A DNA stretch of 39,886 nt from CAYQTL01 sp964420405 (GCA_964420405.1 CAYQTL010000037.1:1-39886), one strand, 5' to 3'; positions 14,117 through 22,070 are shown, numbered from the stretch's first letter. The notes: generated by a model not told the origin, from the sequence alone. A program made the numbers and translations.

Positions 14117-16954
14117 TCACCAACCCAGACGCCGCTCGAGCTCGTCGGACGGAAGCGCGGGACAGAACAGGTCGCCCTGGCCGACGTCGCAGCCCATCTC
14201 GAGCAGCGCCGCGGCGGTCGCCTCGCTCTCGACGCCCTCCGCGACGATCGCGAGATCGAGGTCGCGGGCGAGTTGGACGGTGGCGCGGACGATGGCGCGG
14301 CTGTGCTGGTCGCACCGCATGTCGTGGACGAACGAGCGGTCGATCTTGAGGGCGTGGATCGGGCACCGTTTGAGGAACGTCATCGACGAGTAGCCGGTGC
14401 CGAAGTCGTCCACCACCACCCGGGAGCCGGAGGCCGACAGCCGCTGGAGGGTCGCGCTCGCCCGGTCGGGGTCGATCAGCAGCGCGGTCTCGGTGAGCTC
14501 GAGCTCGATGGTCGTGGGGTCGACGCCGGCCGCGGCGACGATCTCCTGCACCCGCGACGCGCACGCCCCGTCGAGGAGGTTGCGCGCCGACAGGTTGACC
14601 GCCATCGTCAGGCCGGGACGGCGTCGCTGCCACCGCTCGAGCTGGGCGGCGGCGCGCTCGAGGACCCAGCACGTCAGGGGCGTGATCAGCTCGCCGACCT
14701 CTGCGAGGGGCACGAAACGGCTCGGCGGCAGCAGCCCCAGGCGGGGATGCTCCCACCGCACGAGGGCCTCGAAGCCGACGGTACCGCGGTCGGCGAGGGC
14801 GACCTTCGGCTGGAAGTGGACCCGGAGCTGCCCATCGCGGATGGCGCGCCCCAGCTCGGAGGCGAGGCCGAGCCGCTCGGCGGCGTACAGATCGAGGTCC
14901 GCAGCGTACGCGACGACGGGCTGCGAGGTGCTCTTGGCGCGGTGCACCGCCACGTCGGCGCACCGCAGCAGCTCCGCGCTGCTGCCCGCATCCGACGGAT
15001 ACAGGGCGACGCCCGCGCTGGCCTCGACCTGCAGGGCCATCCCGTCGACGGCGATCGGCGCCGAGACCGCGGCGAGCAGGCCACGGGCCGCCTCCTGCGC
15101 CGCGCGGTCCACCGTGATCCCCGGCAGCAGCACCGCGAACGCGTCGCCCGACAGTCGGGCCACCGACGCGGGTCGATCGCCGAGCGCCTGGAGGATCCTC
15201 CGCCCCAGCGCTGCGAGGACCGAGTCGCCGACGTGGTGCCCCAGGGCGTCGTTGACCTCCTTGAACCGGTCGACGTCGACCAGCACCATCGCGAACCCGC
15301 CGCCGTCGCCGGCGGTCCGCGCCGCGATCGTCCCGAAGTCGCGGTGGTACCCCTCGCGGTTGGCGAGGCCCGTCAGCGGATCGTGGAACGCCTGGTGCTC
15401 GAGGCGCGCCACGTGCCTCGCGTTGACCAGCGCCAGCGCGACCGTCCTGCCGACCGTCCGCAGCAGGTCGCGGTCCTCCCGCAGCAGCTCGTCGCGGTCG
15501 CGGTAGACCAGGTTGACGGCGCCCAGAGCCCTGCCCTCGAACACCAGCGGGACCGAGATCACCGCCTGCAGATCGTCGGCGAGCAGGTGCTGCCGGACGT
15601 CGGGATGCAGCCGCGGATCGGAGACGAGGTCGTCGCTCGAGCACGGCTCGAGGGTCCGGATCGCGACCCCCGTCAGGCTGCCGCCGACCGGCAGGGTCGT
15701 GCCGGCCCCGACCGCGGCCGCTGTGAACCCGTGGTGCGCCACCAGCCGGAGGGTGGCGCCGTCCTCCTCGAGCAGGTAGGCGGCCACCACCGGCTGGCGG
15801 CTGAGCCGGACCAGGGTGGCGACGGTCTCCCACGCGATGGCGTGCTCGTCGAGAGTCCGCTGCAGCCGGTCTCCGAGCTCGGCCACCGCCTGCAGCGACT
15901 CATGCCGCCGCGCGAGCTCCAGATTGGACCGCAGCAGCTCCGCCTCGGCGCGGATGCGGCCCTGCTGGAAGCTGCCGGTGACCACCCCCACGAGGGCGAA
16001 GATCACGAGCCCCGCGAACTGGCCCATCACCTGGTCGTGGTCGAGGGCGTGGGGCGCCACGAGGTCTCCGAGGGCGCTGGCCACGAGGAAGGCGACCCCC
16101 GAGGCCGAGGCCGCGAGCACGCCTCCGCGCAGGCCCCGCCGCGAGCTCGCCCAGAGGATCGGGACCAGGTACAGCAGCGCGATCCATCCCCCGAACTGCG
16201 GCCGCATCCGGACCAGCGGACCGACGACCGCGGTGACGACGACCACCATCAGGGCTCCGGCCAGCACCTCGCGCCGTACCGCGGCCGGAACCGCGGCGGT
16301 CCCCCGGTCCTCCTCCGCCGCCGAGAGATCGGCCACCACCAGCGACGTCGGCGCCAGCAGCCGCCCGGCGACGATGACCCCGAGCGGCCCCGCGATGAGC
16401 AGGGTGGTGACGCAGCTGCCGAACCAGTACACCGCCCCCACCAGGAACACGCCGGTGGTCCCCGGCCGGAGGAAGAGGCCCGCGCTGCCGAGCACCGCCA
16501 CCAGCAGCGAGCCGACCGCCGCCGTCGCCAGGAACCCGAGGTAGGAGCGGACGTCCCGCAGGCTGCGGCTGAGCCGCGGAACGAGCCGGAACACGCTGTC
16601 GGCGAGCAGCCCCAGCAGGGCGTAGGCCGCGGCGATGAGCACCGCGATCTCCGTCCGACCTCCCGCGCCGAGCTCCACCGCCAGGTGGACCGCGGCGGCG
16701 CCGAGGGCTCCGGCCGGACCGAGCAGCAGCCCGCAGACGAGCACCCCCACCGCGGTGGGATCGAGCCTGGAGGCGAGCGGGAACGGGACGAGCACGTCCC
16801 GCGCCACCTCCGCGGCGAGACCCACCGCGGCGGCGACAGCCAGCCGGGCGACGAGCCGCCACGCGGCGCGGGTCGCTGGTCGGACCTGCCGGCGGCCCGC
16901 CGCGACGGCCGCGGGCCCACCCGCTCCGGGAGCGTTCGCCGGTGGTGCGCTCAT
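14117..16954 (-). CDS. Membrane-anchored GAF-GGDEF-EAL protein (likely c-di-GMP phosphodiesterase)
   Basis: About 945 residues from the ATG at 16954 (a GTG three codons upstream is possible). Residues about 35-335 hold eight to ten membrane helices, a MASE1-like sensor region. A GAF-like domain follows (about 355-515; ISVPLVFEGRALGAVNLV). The GGDEF domain (about 520-690) has the degenerate signature RLSGDAF instead of GGDEF, so cyclase activity is unlikely, though GTP binding may remain. The EAL domain (about 710-945) is intact: FEALVRWEHP, NLSARN, ELELTET, DDFGTGYSS, KIDRSFV and VAEGVE. The likely net activity is c-di-GMP hydrolysis, tuned by membrane and GAF signals. Convergent with the transporter; divergent from the flavoprotein at 17073. 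Confidence 0.92.
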   Translation of the reverse strand: MSAPPANAPGAGGPAAVAAGRRQVRPATRAAWRLVARLAVAAAVGLAAEVARDVLVPFPLASRLDPTAVGVLVCGLLLGPAGALGAAAVHLAVELGAGGRTEIAVLIAAAYALLGLLADSVFRLVPRLSRSLRDVRSYLGFLATAAVGSLLVAVLGSAGLFLRPGTTGVFLVGAVYWFGSCVTTLLIAGPLGVIVAGRLLAPTSLVVADLSAAEEDRGTAAVPAAVRREVLAGALMVVVVTAVVGPLVRMRPQFGGWIALLYLVPILWASSRRGLRGGVLAASASGVAFLVASALGDLVAPHALDHDQVMGQFAGLVIFALVGVVTGSFQQGRIRAEAELLRSNLELARRHESLQAVAELGDRLQRTLDEHAIAWETVATLVRLSRQPVVAAYLLEEDGATLRLVAHHGFTAAAVGAGTTLPVGGSLTGVAIRTLEPCSSDDLVSDPRLHPDVRQHLLADDLQAVISVPLVFEGRALGAVNLVYRDRDELLREDRDLLRTVGRTVALALVNARHVARLEHQAFHDPLTGLANREGYHRDFGTIAARTAGDGGGFAMVLVDVDRFKEVNDALGHHVGDSVLAALGRRILQALGDRPASVARLSGDAFAVLLPGITVDRAAQEAARGLLAAVSAPIAVDGMALQVEASAGVALYPSDAGSSAELLRCADVAVHRAKSTSQPVVAYAADLDLYAAERLGLASELGRAIRDGQLRVHFQPKVALADRGTVGFEALVRWEHPRLGLLPPSRFVPLAEVGELITPLTCWVLERAAAQLERWQRRRPGLTMAVNLSARNLLDGACASRVQEIVAAAGVDPTTIELELTETALLIDPDRASATLQRLSASGSRVVVDDFGTGYSSMTFLKRCPIHALKIDRSFVHDMRCDQHSRAIVRATVQLARDLDLAIVAEGVESEATAAALLEMGCDVGQGDLFCPALPSDELERRLGW

Positions 16955-17060
16955 GACGCTCACGCCGTCCCGCGCACACGGAGCCCTCGCCGCTCGACTC
17001 GACCGATGGACTGCGATGCGCTTCGTCTCGAGAGTACCACGCGGCCGGCGGGGCTCCTGC

Positions 17061-17066
17061 TACGAT
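17061..17066 (+). promoter_or_regulatory. Extended -10 of the deiodinase-like gene
   Basis: TGCTACGAT places TACGAT six bases before the ATG, with the TG of an extended -10. No ribosome site follows, so the transcript is probably leaderless. Confidence 0.6.
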
Positions 17067-17072
17067 CCCGCC

Positions 17073-17744
17073 ATGACCACACCCGTGACCCAGCCGCTGG
17101 AGCTCTCCCGTCTCGAGCCTGCCGAAATGCGCGCGCGGGCGCGCGTCCTGCTGGCGGAGATGCGCACCCGCCGGTCGGTGCGCCAGTTCTCCCCCGAGCC
17201 CGTGCCCCGGGAGCTGATCGAGGCCGCCGTCGCCACCGCCCACACCGCGCCGTCGGGCGCCAACCGCCAGCCGTGGCGGTTCGTGGCGGTGTCGGAGCAG
17301 GCGACCAAGGGTCGGATCCGCGAGGCGGCCGAGGCCGAGGAGCGGGAGTTCTACGAGGGCGGCCGCGCTCCCGACGAGTGGCTCGAGGCGCTGGCGCCCC
17401 TCGGCACCGGTCCCGACAAGCCGCACCTGGAGGACGCGCCGTGGCTGGTCGCGGTGTTCAAGGAGGTGCACGGGGTCGGCCCCGACGGCGCCAAGATCAC
17501 CAACTACTACGTCGCCGAGAGCGTCGGCATCGCCTGCGGCCTGTTCATCGCGGCGCTGCACCACATGGGCCTGGCGACCCTCACCCACACCCCGCAGCCG
17601 ATGCGGTTTCTCAACGGGATTCTCGGCCGACCCGCCCACGAGCGGCCGTACATCCTGTTCCCTGTCGGCTACCCCGCCCCGGACTGCCGCGTCCCCGCGA
17701 TCACGAAGAAGCCCCTCGAGGAGGTCCTCACCTGGGTGGAGTGA
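17073..17744 (+). CDS. Nitroreductase-fold flavoprotein resembling iodotyrosine deiodinase
   Basis: 223 residues from the ATG at 17073. The FMN-binding start RRSVRQF (33-39) and TAPSGANRQPW (58-68) are nitroreductase-fold hallmarks. Several segments follow animal iodotyrosine deiodinase (IYD): DAPWLVAVFKEVHG, ESVGIACGLFIAAL and LGRPAHERPYILFPVGYP. The three IYD residues that hold the halotyrosine zwitterion have counterparts at matching spacing: Glu90, Tyr94 and Lys116 (human Glu157, Tyr161, Lys182). The length also fits the soluble IYD domain. The enzyme would reductively remove halogen from mono- or dihalogenated tyrosine using FMN. A different nitroreductase role cannot be excluded. It starts on a leaderless-type promoter. 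Confidence 0.85.
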   Translation: MTTPVTQPLELSRLEPAEMRARARVLLAEMRTRRSVRQFSPEPVPRELIEAAVATAHTAPSGANRQPWRFVAVSEQATKGRIREAAEAEEREFYEGGRAPDEWLEALAPLGTGPDKPHLEDAPWLVAVFKEVHGVGPDGAKITNYYVAESVGIACGLFIAALHHMGLATLTHTPQPMRFLNGILGRPAHERPYILFPVGYPAPDCRVPAITKKPLEEVLTWVE

Positions 17745-17811
17745 CGCTCGACGGATCCTCGGGGCACAGGCCCGCGGCGGCGGCTCGAGGTGCGCGCGGC
17801 GTCCTTTCCGG

Positions 17812-18333
17812 CTAGCCGAGGTCAGGAAGGCTGCGCTCGAGCACCTGCAGAATCGCGGCGCCGAGGTCGGGCGTCAGGGTGGCGGGATCGAGGAACGCGA
17901 GCACGAAGCCGGCCGCCTCCTCGCCCTCGGTCCGCAGGCCGACCAGGGTCCGGTCGGGGAAGTCGAGCCGCACCGCGCGCACGGTGCCGCCCTCGGGGTT
18001 CATGGCGTCCGCCTGACCCATCAGGTAGCTCAGCTCCGCCCCCGCCCCCTCGAAGCCGTCGTCAGGCACCGCGCCGCGGCTGCCGATGACGAACCCCTCG
18101 GGGTCGACCACGAACGCCGCCGCGGCGCCGCAGGTCGCGCCGCTCCAGTCGAGCAGCGCGTCCCAGCTCGTGAAGCGCTCGCCCCCGACCGCCGGTGCGG
18201 CCTCCGCCGGAGGATCGCGGCGGAGGCGGACGTACGGCTGCTCCGGAGGCTCGGTCGCGGCGCCCGACGCGAGCTGCCGCGACAGCTGCCGGGCGAGGTT
18301 GATCTCAGACGAGCCGCCGCTGCTGCCTGTCAT
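17812..18333 (-). CDS. Roadblock/LC7-like protein with disordered N-terminus
   Basis: 173 residues from the ATG at 18333, with GGGAGG five bases upstream. The first ~50 residues are low-complexity. From about 52 to 170 the pattern WDALLDWSGATCGAAAAFVVDPEGFVIG, then a central helix, then LVGLRTEGEEAAGFVLAFLD resembles the roadblock/LC7 alpha-beta fold, as in MglB. Such proteins form dimers that act on or scaffold Ras-like and other NTPases. The start lies 29 bases inside the 3' end of the ParA gene, so the two are translationally linked. The family call rests on pattern rather than on a strict motif. Confidence 0.65.
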   Translation of the reverse strand: MTGSSGGSSEINLARQLSRQLASGAATEPPEQPYVRLRRDPPAEAAPAVGGERFTSWDALLDWSGATCGAAAAFVVDPEGFVIGSRGAVPDDGFEGAGAELSYLMGQADAMNPEGGTVRAVRLDFPDRTLVGLRTEGEEAAGFVLAFLDPATLTPDLGAAILQVLERSLPDLG

Positions 18334-19111
18334 CGTCGCCTCCCATCCCGTCGCCGAAGCGTGCCTCGATCTCGTCGGCCAGCGCGGCGAACCGGCGCGC
18401 CTCCGGCGGCATCCGCCCGCCCAGGAACCCGACCGGGACGCCCTCCGCCGAGCTGCGGGCGAACACCTCGGCCCGCGGGATGACGGTCTCGGTGACGCCG
18501 CCGAAGCCCGACCACAGCGTGCCCATCACGTCCAGCGAGGTATCGTCGGACAGCATCACCATGGTCGGCACGATCCCGAGCAGCCGCAGCTCGGGGTTGT
18601 GGTGGCGCCGGACGTGGTCGAGCACCCGCAGGGTCTGGGCGGCCGAACGCAGCGCCACCGGCTCTGCCTGCAGCGGCAGCAGCGCCCAGTGGGACGCCTC
18701 GAGGGCCGCGCGGGTGACCGGGCCGAGGCCGGAGGGCGTGTCGAGCAGCACCAGCTCGAAGTCCGTCTCAACCTGACCGAGGACGCCGTCGAGGCGGCCC
18801 GGCCGCCCGATCTCGAGCTCGTAGTCCGCCACCTCCACCGGATCGAGGCGGCCGCGGGGCAGGATGGACAGCGCCGGCAGCGACGTCTGCACGAGCAGCC
18901 CGTCGACCGCCGCGCCGGTCGCCAGCACCTCCGCGAGGCCTCCCCAGTGGGTGTCGGGCTGGTCGAGGAACAGCCCGATCGCGCCCTGCGGGTCGAGGTC
19001 CACCAGCAGCGTGCGGCGGCCCCGCTCGGCGAACGCCACCGCCAGGTTGAGGGCGGTGGTGGTCTTGCCGGTGCCGCCCTTCGAGCTCGCGAGCGCGATC
19101 CGTCGTGCCAT
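18305..19111 (-). CDS. ParA/MinD-type P-loop ATPase
   Basis: 268 residues from the ATG at 19111 (GAGGTGG upstream). The deviant Walker A KGGTGKTT sits at 11-18, with both the signature lysine (Lys11) and the P-loop lysine (Lys16). Switch I/Walker A' is DLDPQG (about 38-43) and Walker B is VLLDTPSGLG. A ParA-like dimer bound to ATP and to DNA or membrane is expected. No ParB, MinC/E or chromosome centromere-like site is seen, so it is an orphan. The genes on both sides are roadblock or DUF4388 proteins, which suggests that the ATPase positions or switches with them rather than partitions DNA. Confidence 0.9.
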   Translation of the reverse strand: MARRIALASSKGGTGKTTTALNLAVAFAERGRRTLLVDLDPQGAIGLFLDQPDTHWGGLAEVLATGAAVDGLLVQTSLPALSILPRGRLDPVEVADYELEIGRPGRLDGVLGQVETDFELVLLDTPSGLGPVTRAALEASHWALLPLQAEPVALRSAAQTLRVLDHVRRHHNPELRLLGIVPTMVMLSDDTSLDVMGTLWSGFGGVTETVIPRAEVFARSSAEGVPVGFLGGRMPPEARRFAALADEIEARFGDGMGGDDDRQQRRLV

Positions 19112-19154
19112 CTTCCACCTCGTCAGGTCCGTCGCGGCCGGCCCGGGGTCGTGG

Positions 19155-19886
19155 TCATGCCCCGCCCCTGATGGCGTCCGCGAGGCGGCGGGTCTTGTGC
19201 CGGACGACGCCGAGCTGGGCGTCGCCGCCGGTCACCACCACGAGCCACGCGTCGCCGACCGGGCACGCCATCACGTCGAGCTCCCCGAAGGCGAGGATCA
19301 GCTCCTCGACCCCGGCGCCGCCGACCAGCGCGCCGACGGCGGCGCCGGTCTGCATCGTCTCCCGCACCGCCGCCTCGAGCTCCACGGGGTCGGCGCCGGC
19401 CAGATCCCCGGCCACCAGCGGCGGGGCGTCGCCCGCCGGCAGCAGCGCCGCGGCGCGCACTCCCGGCAGCTCGGCCAGCTCCTCCAGCTGGCGGGCGTGG
19501 AGCGGTGCCGGGTGCGCCTCCCGGCCGGGCCCGCTGCGCTCGTCGTACAGCCGGATCGCCTCCATCACCGACGCCTGGAACGACGCGTCGATGGTGACGA
19601 CCGGGCACACCACGCCGGCGGTGAAGCGGAAGCTGCCGCGTTCCCATCCCATCAGCCGGACCAGCGCCTCCAGGCCTGTGGCGTCGCCCACGACGACGTG
19701 CGAGACGTTGCCGTTGGAGAGGTAGATGGTGGCGTCCTCGCCGGACGCACCCCGCTCGATCACCAGCGCCCCGGTCCGGCCGGCGACGTGCAGGAACTGG
19801 AGCACGTCGACCACCGTGGCGTTGGCCAGCGTCCCTCTCAGCTCGTCGTCCGCCTGGCCCATGTCAACTGGCTTCGCATTCTCCAT
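19155..19886 (-). CDS. DUF4388 (PATAN) plus roadblock-like protein
   Basis: 243 residues from the ATG at 19886; an alternative ATG eight codons later is possible, and no strong ribosome site separates them. Residues about 14-90 form a DUF4388/PATAN domain: RGTLANATVVDVLQFLH, TGALVIE, IYLSNGNVSHVV and LMGWERGSFRF. Residues about 125-240 look like a roadblock/LC7 domain (LEELAELPGVRAAALLPAG, then VMACPVGDAWLVVVTGGDAQLG). PATAN domains occur with response regulators and signalling hubs. It heads the minus-strand branch (with ParA and the second roadblock gene 43 bases downstream) and has the same architecture as the divergent gene at 20293, so the two are paralogues. Confidence 0.8.
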   Translation of the reverse strand: MENAKPVDMGQADDELRGTLANATVVDVLQFLHVAGRTGALVIERGASGEDATIYLSNGNVSHVVVGDATGLEALVRLMGWERGSFRFTAGVVCPVVTIDASFQASVMEAIRLYDERSGPGREAHPAPLHARQLEELAELPGVRAAALLPAGDAPPLVAGDLAGADPVELEAAVRETMQTGAAVGALVGGAGVEELILAFGELDVMACPVGDAWLVVVTGGDAQLGVVRHKTRRLADAIRGGA

Positions 19887-20292
19887 ACAGCATACCCGCC
19901 CTTCGAGCGGCGGTGCACGTGCGCTGCAACGGTCATGCCGCGCCCCGCGACCCCACGACAGCGTCCCTCCACGACAGGTGTTCCGACCTGGAACGGGTGT
20001 CATGGTACGACACATTCCGATTCGGAATCTCATGTTGCAGAACGGAGCACGTCCGACGAGGCGCACATCTCACGTCGTGTGGTACTTTAGAGGATGGTAT
20101 GGAGTCTGCGCGAGCATCCCGCACCCGCGACGGGAGCAAGGGCACGAATCGTGCAACCCTCCGGCGGGTGTGCGATCGGAGAGCAGCCCTCGGCCGGCCG
20201 GCGGCACGCGACGGATCGGGGACGACGACCCCGCCACCCGCTCGCCGGCCTGTGCGGACCCGGGATGCGGCGCGACGACCGGGGAGGCGGTG
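19887..20292. other. Divergent regulatory region of the DUF4388/ParA cluster
   Basis: This 406-base gap has no credible gene; the short frames here lack ribosome sites. It contains the perfect palindrome at 20014-20028, an inverted repeat GTGTC-ATGGTAC-GACAC (about 19997-20013) directly before it, and a plus-strand TACTTT (in GTGGTACTTTAG, about 20081-20092) as a -10 candidate. A TATGCT on the minus strand lies just before the 19886 start. The 20000-20100 stretch is richer in A+T than its surroundings. Confidence 0.5.
20014..20028. promoter_or_regulatory. 15-base perfect palindrome, operator-like
   Basis: ATTCCGA-T-TCGGAAT in the divergent promoter region, next to the GTGTC/GACAC inverted repeat. 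A dimeric regulator could control both arms of the cluster from here. Confidence 0.5.
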
Positions 20293-20982
20293 ATGCTGCG
20301 AGGTTCGCTGTCCGACCTGACCGTGCCCGACCTGCTCCAGATCCCGGTGTCGGCGGGCAAGAGCGGCGAGCTGATCCTCGCCACTCCCGACACGGACGCC
20401 CGCCTGTACTACGTGGAGGGTCGCCTGGTCCACCTGACGATGGACGAGCTGCGGGGTCCCGATGTCCTGTCGGAGATCGTCGCCTGGACCGAGGGCGAGT
20501 TCGAGTTCCGGCCCGACGTGGTGACCGACGAGCAGAGCTTCGAGGGCGAGCTCGGTCCGGCGCTGGAGGCAGCCTCGCAGCAGGTCGAGCAGGCGCGGAA
20601 CGAGACCGACGACGACGACGAGACGCGGGTCCGCAAGGCGCTGTACCGCTTCCTGGCGGACACCGAGTTCGCGATCCACGCGTGCGTGCTGCATCCCAAC
20701 GGCACGATGGACGTCTGCGGAGCGCCGCGGGAGTCGACCCCGGCGTGGATGGAGCGGCTGCGTCAGTCGGTGCTGTCGGTGGTCGCCGACTACCCGCGAC
20801 GGCAGCTGCAGCGCCTGCTGCTGGAGGACGAGGAGGGGACCCTGGCGGTGAGCTGCCTGCCCGGCGGCTCGGCGCTGCTGGTGGTGGCCAAGAAGGACGC
20901 CAAGCTCGGCGCGGTGTCGGTCGCCACCGACCGCCTCGCGCGGACGGTGCGACGGATCGGCGCCGCGGAGCGCGACGCATGA
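20293..20982 (+). CDS. DUF4388 (PATAN) plus roadblock-like protein, paralogue of 19155-19886
   Basis: 229 residues from the ATG at 20293, with GGGGAGGCGG upstream. Residues 1-75 are a DUF4388 domain (MLRGSLSDLTVPDLLQI, SGELILA, LYYVEGRLVHLTM, WTEGEFEFRPD). A short acidic linker (NETDDDDETRVRK) leads to a roadblock-like domain at about 110-225, with HACVLHPNGTMDVCG and LAVSCLPGGSALLVVAKKDAKLGAVS. Both halves can be laid against the minus-strand paralogue. The gene is followed 61 bases later by a stand-alone roadblock protein, so the two form the plus-strand branch of the cluster. Confidence 0.82.
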   Translation: MLRGSLSDLTVPDLLQIPVSAGKSGELILATPDTDARLYYVEGRLVHLTMDELRGPDVLSEIVAWTEGEFEFRPDVVTDEQSFEGELGPALEAASQQVEQARNETDDDDETRVRKALYRFLADTEFAIHACVLHPNGTMDVCGAPRESTPAWMERLRQSVLSVVADYPRRQLQRLLLEDEEGTLAVSCLPGGSALLVVAKKDAKLGAVSVATDRLARTVRRIGAAERDA

Positions 20983-21043
20983 CGGTTGACGGTGCGACCA
21001 CGACGGGCGGCGGGCGCGGCGCCCGTCCGGGAGGAGGGGACGG

Positions 21044-21400
21044 ATGTCGGAGCTGAAGGAGATCCTGAGCGAGCTGGTCAACGTGGAGGGCATCAACTCG
21101 GCGGTCGTCGTCGGCCGCGACGGCTTCGTGATCGACGGCATCACCGCCGGCATCGGTCTCGACGCGGACGCCGTCGGCGCCGTGATCTCGACCGGGATCG
21201 GCTCGTCGGAGGTGATGGGCCGCGAGCTCGAGGTCGGCGTCATGACCCAGGGAATGGTCGAGTACTCGGACGGCCTCATCGTCATGGCGCTGCTCGGCGA
21301 GGACGCGATCCTGGCCGTCGTCGCCGACCTCAACGCCAACCTCGGCAACGTCCGCTTCCAGATCAAGAAGCGGGTCAAGCGGATCGAGAAGGCGCTGTGA
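21044..21400 (+). CDS. Roadblock/LC7 domain protein (MglB-like)
   Basis: 118 residues, a complete stand-alone roadblock domain from the ATG at 21044 with a GGGAGGAGGGG ribosome site. The pattern LSELVNVEGINSAVVVGRDG, GAVISTGIGSSEVMG and LGEDAILAVVADLNANLG is that of MglB-type roadblock proteins, which act as dimeric GTPase-activating proteins or scaffolds. No Ras-like GTPase (MglA) is encoded in the window, so its partner is either elsewhere or the ParA ATPase at 18305. The basic C-terminal helix (KKRVKRIEKAL) could contact a partner. A strong terminator lies about 70 bases downstream. Confidence 0.88.
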   Translation: MSELKEILSELVNVEGINSAVVVGRDGFVIDGITAGIGLDADAVGAVISTGIGSSEVMGRELEVGVMTQGMVEYSDGLIVMALLGEDAILAVVADLNANLGNVRFQIKKRVKRIEKAL

Positions 21401-21468
21401 GCGCGGCGGGATCCCGTCCAGGATCCCGCCAGCGTGGCCCCGACAGTCGACGGCTCGAGCAGCAAGGA

Positions 21469-21495
21469 GGACTCGTTCTCAGAACGAGTCCTTTT
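21469..21495 (+). terminator. Rho-independent terminator after the roadblock gene
   Basis: GGACTCGTTC and GAACGAGTCC form a perfect 10-bp stem around TCA, followed by TTTT. It separates the roadblock cluster from the hydrogenase operon. Confidence 0.9.
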
Positions 21496-21499
21496 CCTG

Positions 21500-21533
21500 T
21501 TGACACGAGGCGGTGCATGCCGCCAAGTTGTCA
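21500..21533 (+). promoter_or_regulatory. Promoter and nested inverted repeat upstream of the hydrogenase operon
   Basis: TTGACA at 21500-21505 is a consensus -35. The -10 is unclear (CAAGTT lies at roughly the right distance). The same stretch carries nested inverted repeats: TGACA...TGTCA (21501-21533) outside and GGCGG...CCGCC inside. A regulator site or a leader hairpin would fit. Confidence 0.5.
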
Positions 21534-21578
21534 GGAGGAGTTCCTGAAACGTCGTTCCATCCGGGAAGGGGGTCGGTG

Positions 21579-22070
21579 GTGAACGAGGACCTGAAGACCA
21601 TCCACAACGTGGCGTACTTCGTGGGCGCGCTGGCCCACGGGGCCGAGCGCAACCTCGGCCGAGGGAGCCTGTCCATCTGCAGCATGGCGGGCAAGAAGTT
21701 CGGCCTCGAGGCGACCGAGAACGTCCGCCAGACCGACGACCCGGAGGAGGCGGTGGCGATCCTGAGGGAGGCCCTCGCCGAGCAGGGGATCGTGTGGGAC
21801 TTCCGGCCGTTCGCCGGCGAGCGGGAGTCGTCGTGGCGGCGGGACGAGGACGGCACCTGCCGCATGCGGCTGGTGTTCCACACGTGCATGGTGCGCAACG
21901 CGTTGTTCCGGTACGCCCACGAGCAGAAGCAGTCGCTGTGCTACATGGCCCACGGCGTCTTCGCCGGCGCCATGGAGCGGGTCATGCCGGGTCACACGGT
22001 CGACCTGCAGATCGTCCACGCCGGACCCAACGCCTGCCTCAAGGAGATGGTGTGGGAGGTGAAGTCATGA
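21579..22070 (+). CDS. Cysteine-containing accessory protein of the hydrogenase operon
   Basis: About 163 residues; the likely start is the GTG at 21579 (a GTG one codon before is also possible), seven bases after a GGGAAGGGGG ribosome site. The protein is soluble, with cysteines at 34, 94, 103, 121 and 152. The C-terminal half recalls V4R-type or ATC-hydrolase-type small-molecule/metal domains (HGVFAGAMERVMPG, then ACLKEMVWEV), but no family is certain. The same domain, including GSL-x4-MAG and Cys-x17-Cys-x30-Cys, occurs at the C-terminus of the ferredoxin encoded three genes downstream. Its stop overlaps the small-subunit start (ATGA), so it is a true operon member. A role in cluster or metal delivery, or in redox sensing, is inferred. 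Confidence 0.75.
   Translation: MNEDLKTIHNVAYFVGALAHGAERNLGRGSLSICSMAGKKFGLEATENVRQTDDPEEAVAILREALAEQGIVWDFRPFAGERESSWRRDEDGTCRMRLVFHTCMVRNALFRYAHEQKQSLCYMAHGVFAGAMERVMPGHTVDLQIVHAGPNACLKEMVWEVKS

Noticed and set aside
14273..17815. A plus-strand open frame of 1180 codons opposite the GGDEF-EAL gene
   Set aside because: Its product is low-complexity (Arg/Gln/His/Pro-rich) and has no motif, while the opposite strand encodes intact GAF, GGDEF and EAL domains. Long antisense frames are expected at this GC content.
18305..19111. ParA gene as a chromosome or plasmid partition locus
   Set aside because: No ParB gene, no parS-like 16-base palindrome and no replication gene are nearby; the neighbours are roadblock and DUF4388 proteins.
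19913..20293. A 126-codon plus-strand frame in the divergent spacer
   Set aside because: It covers the palindromes and -10 candidate, lacks a ribosome site and ends at the true DUF4388 gene start.
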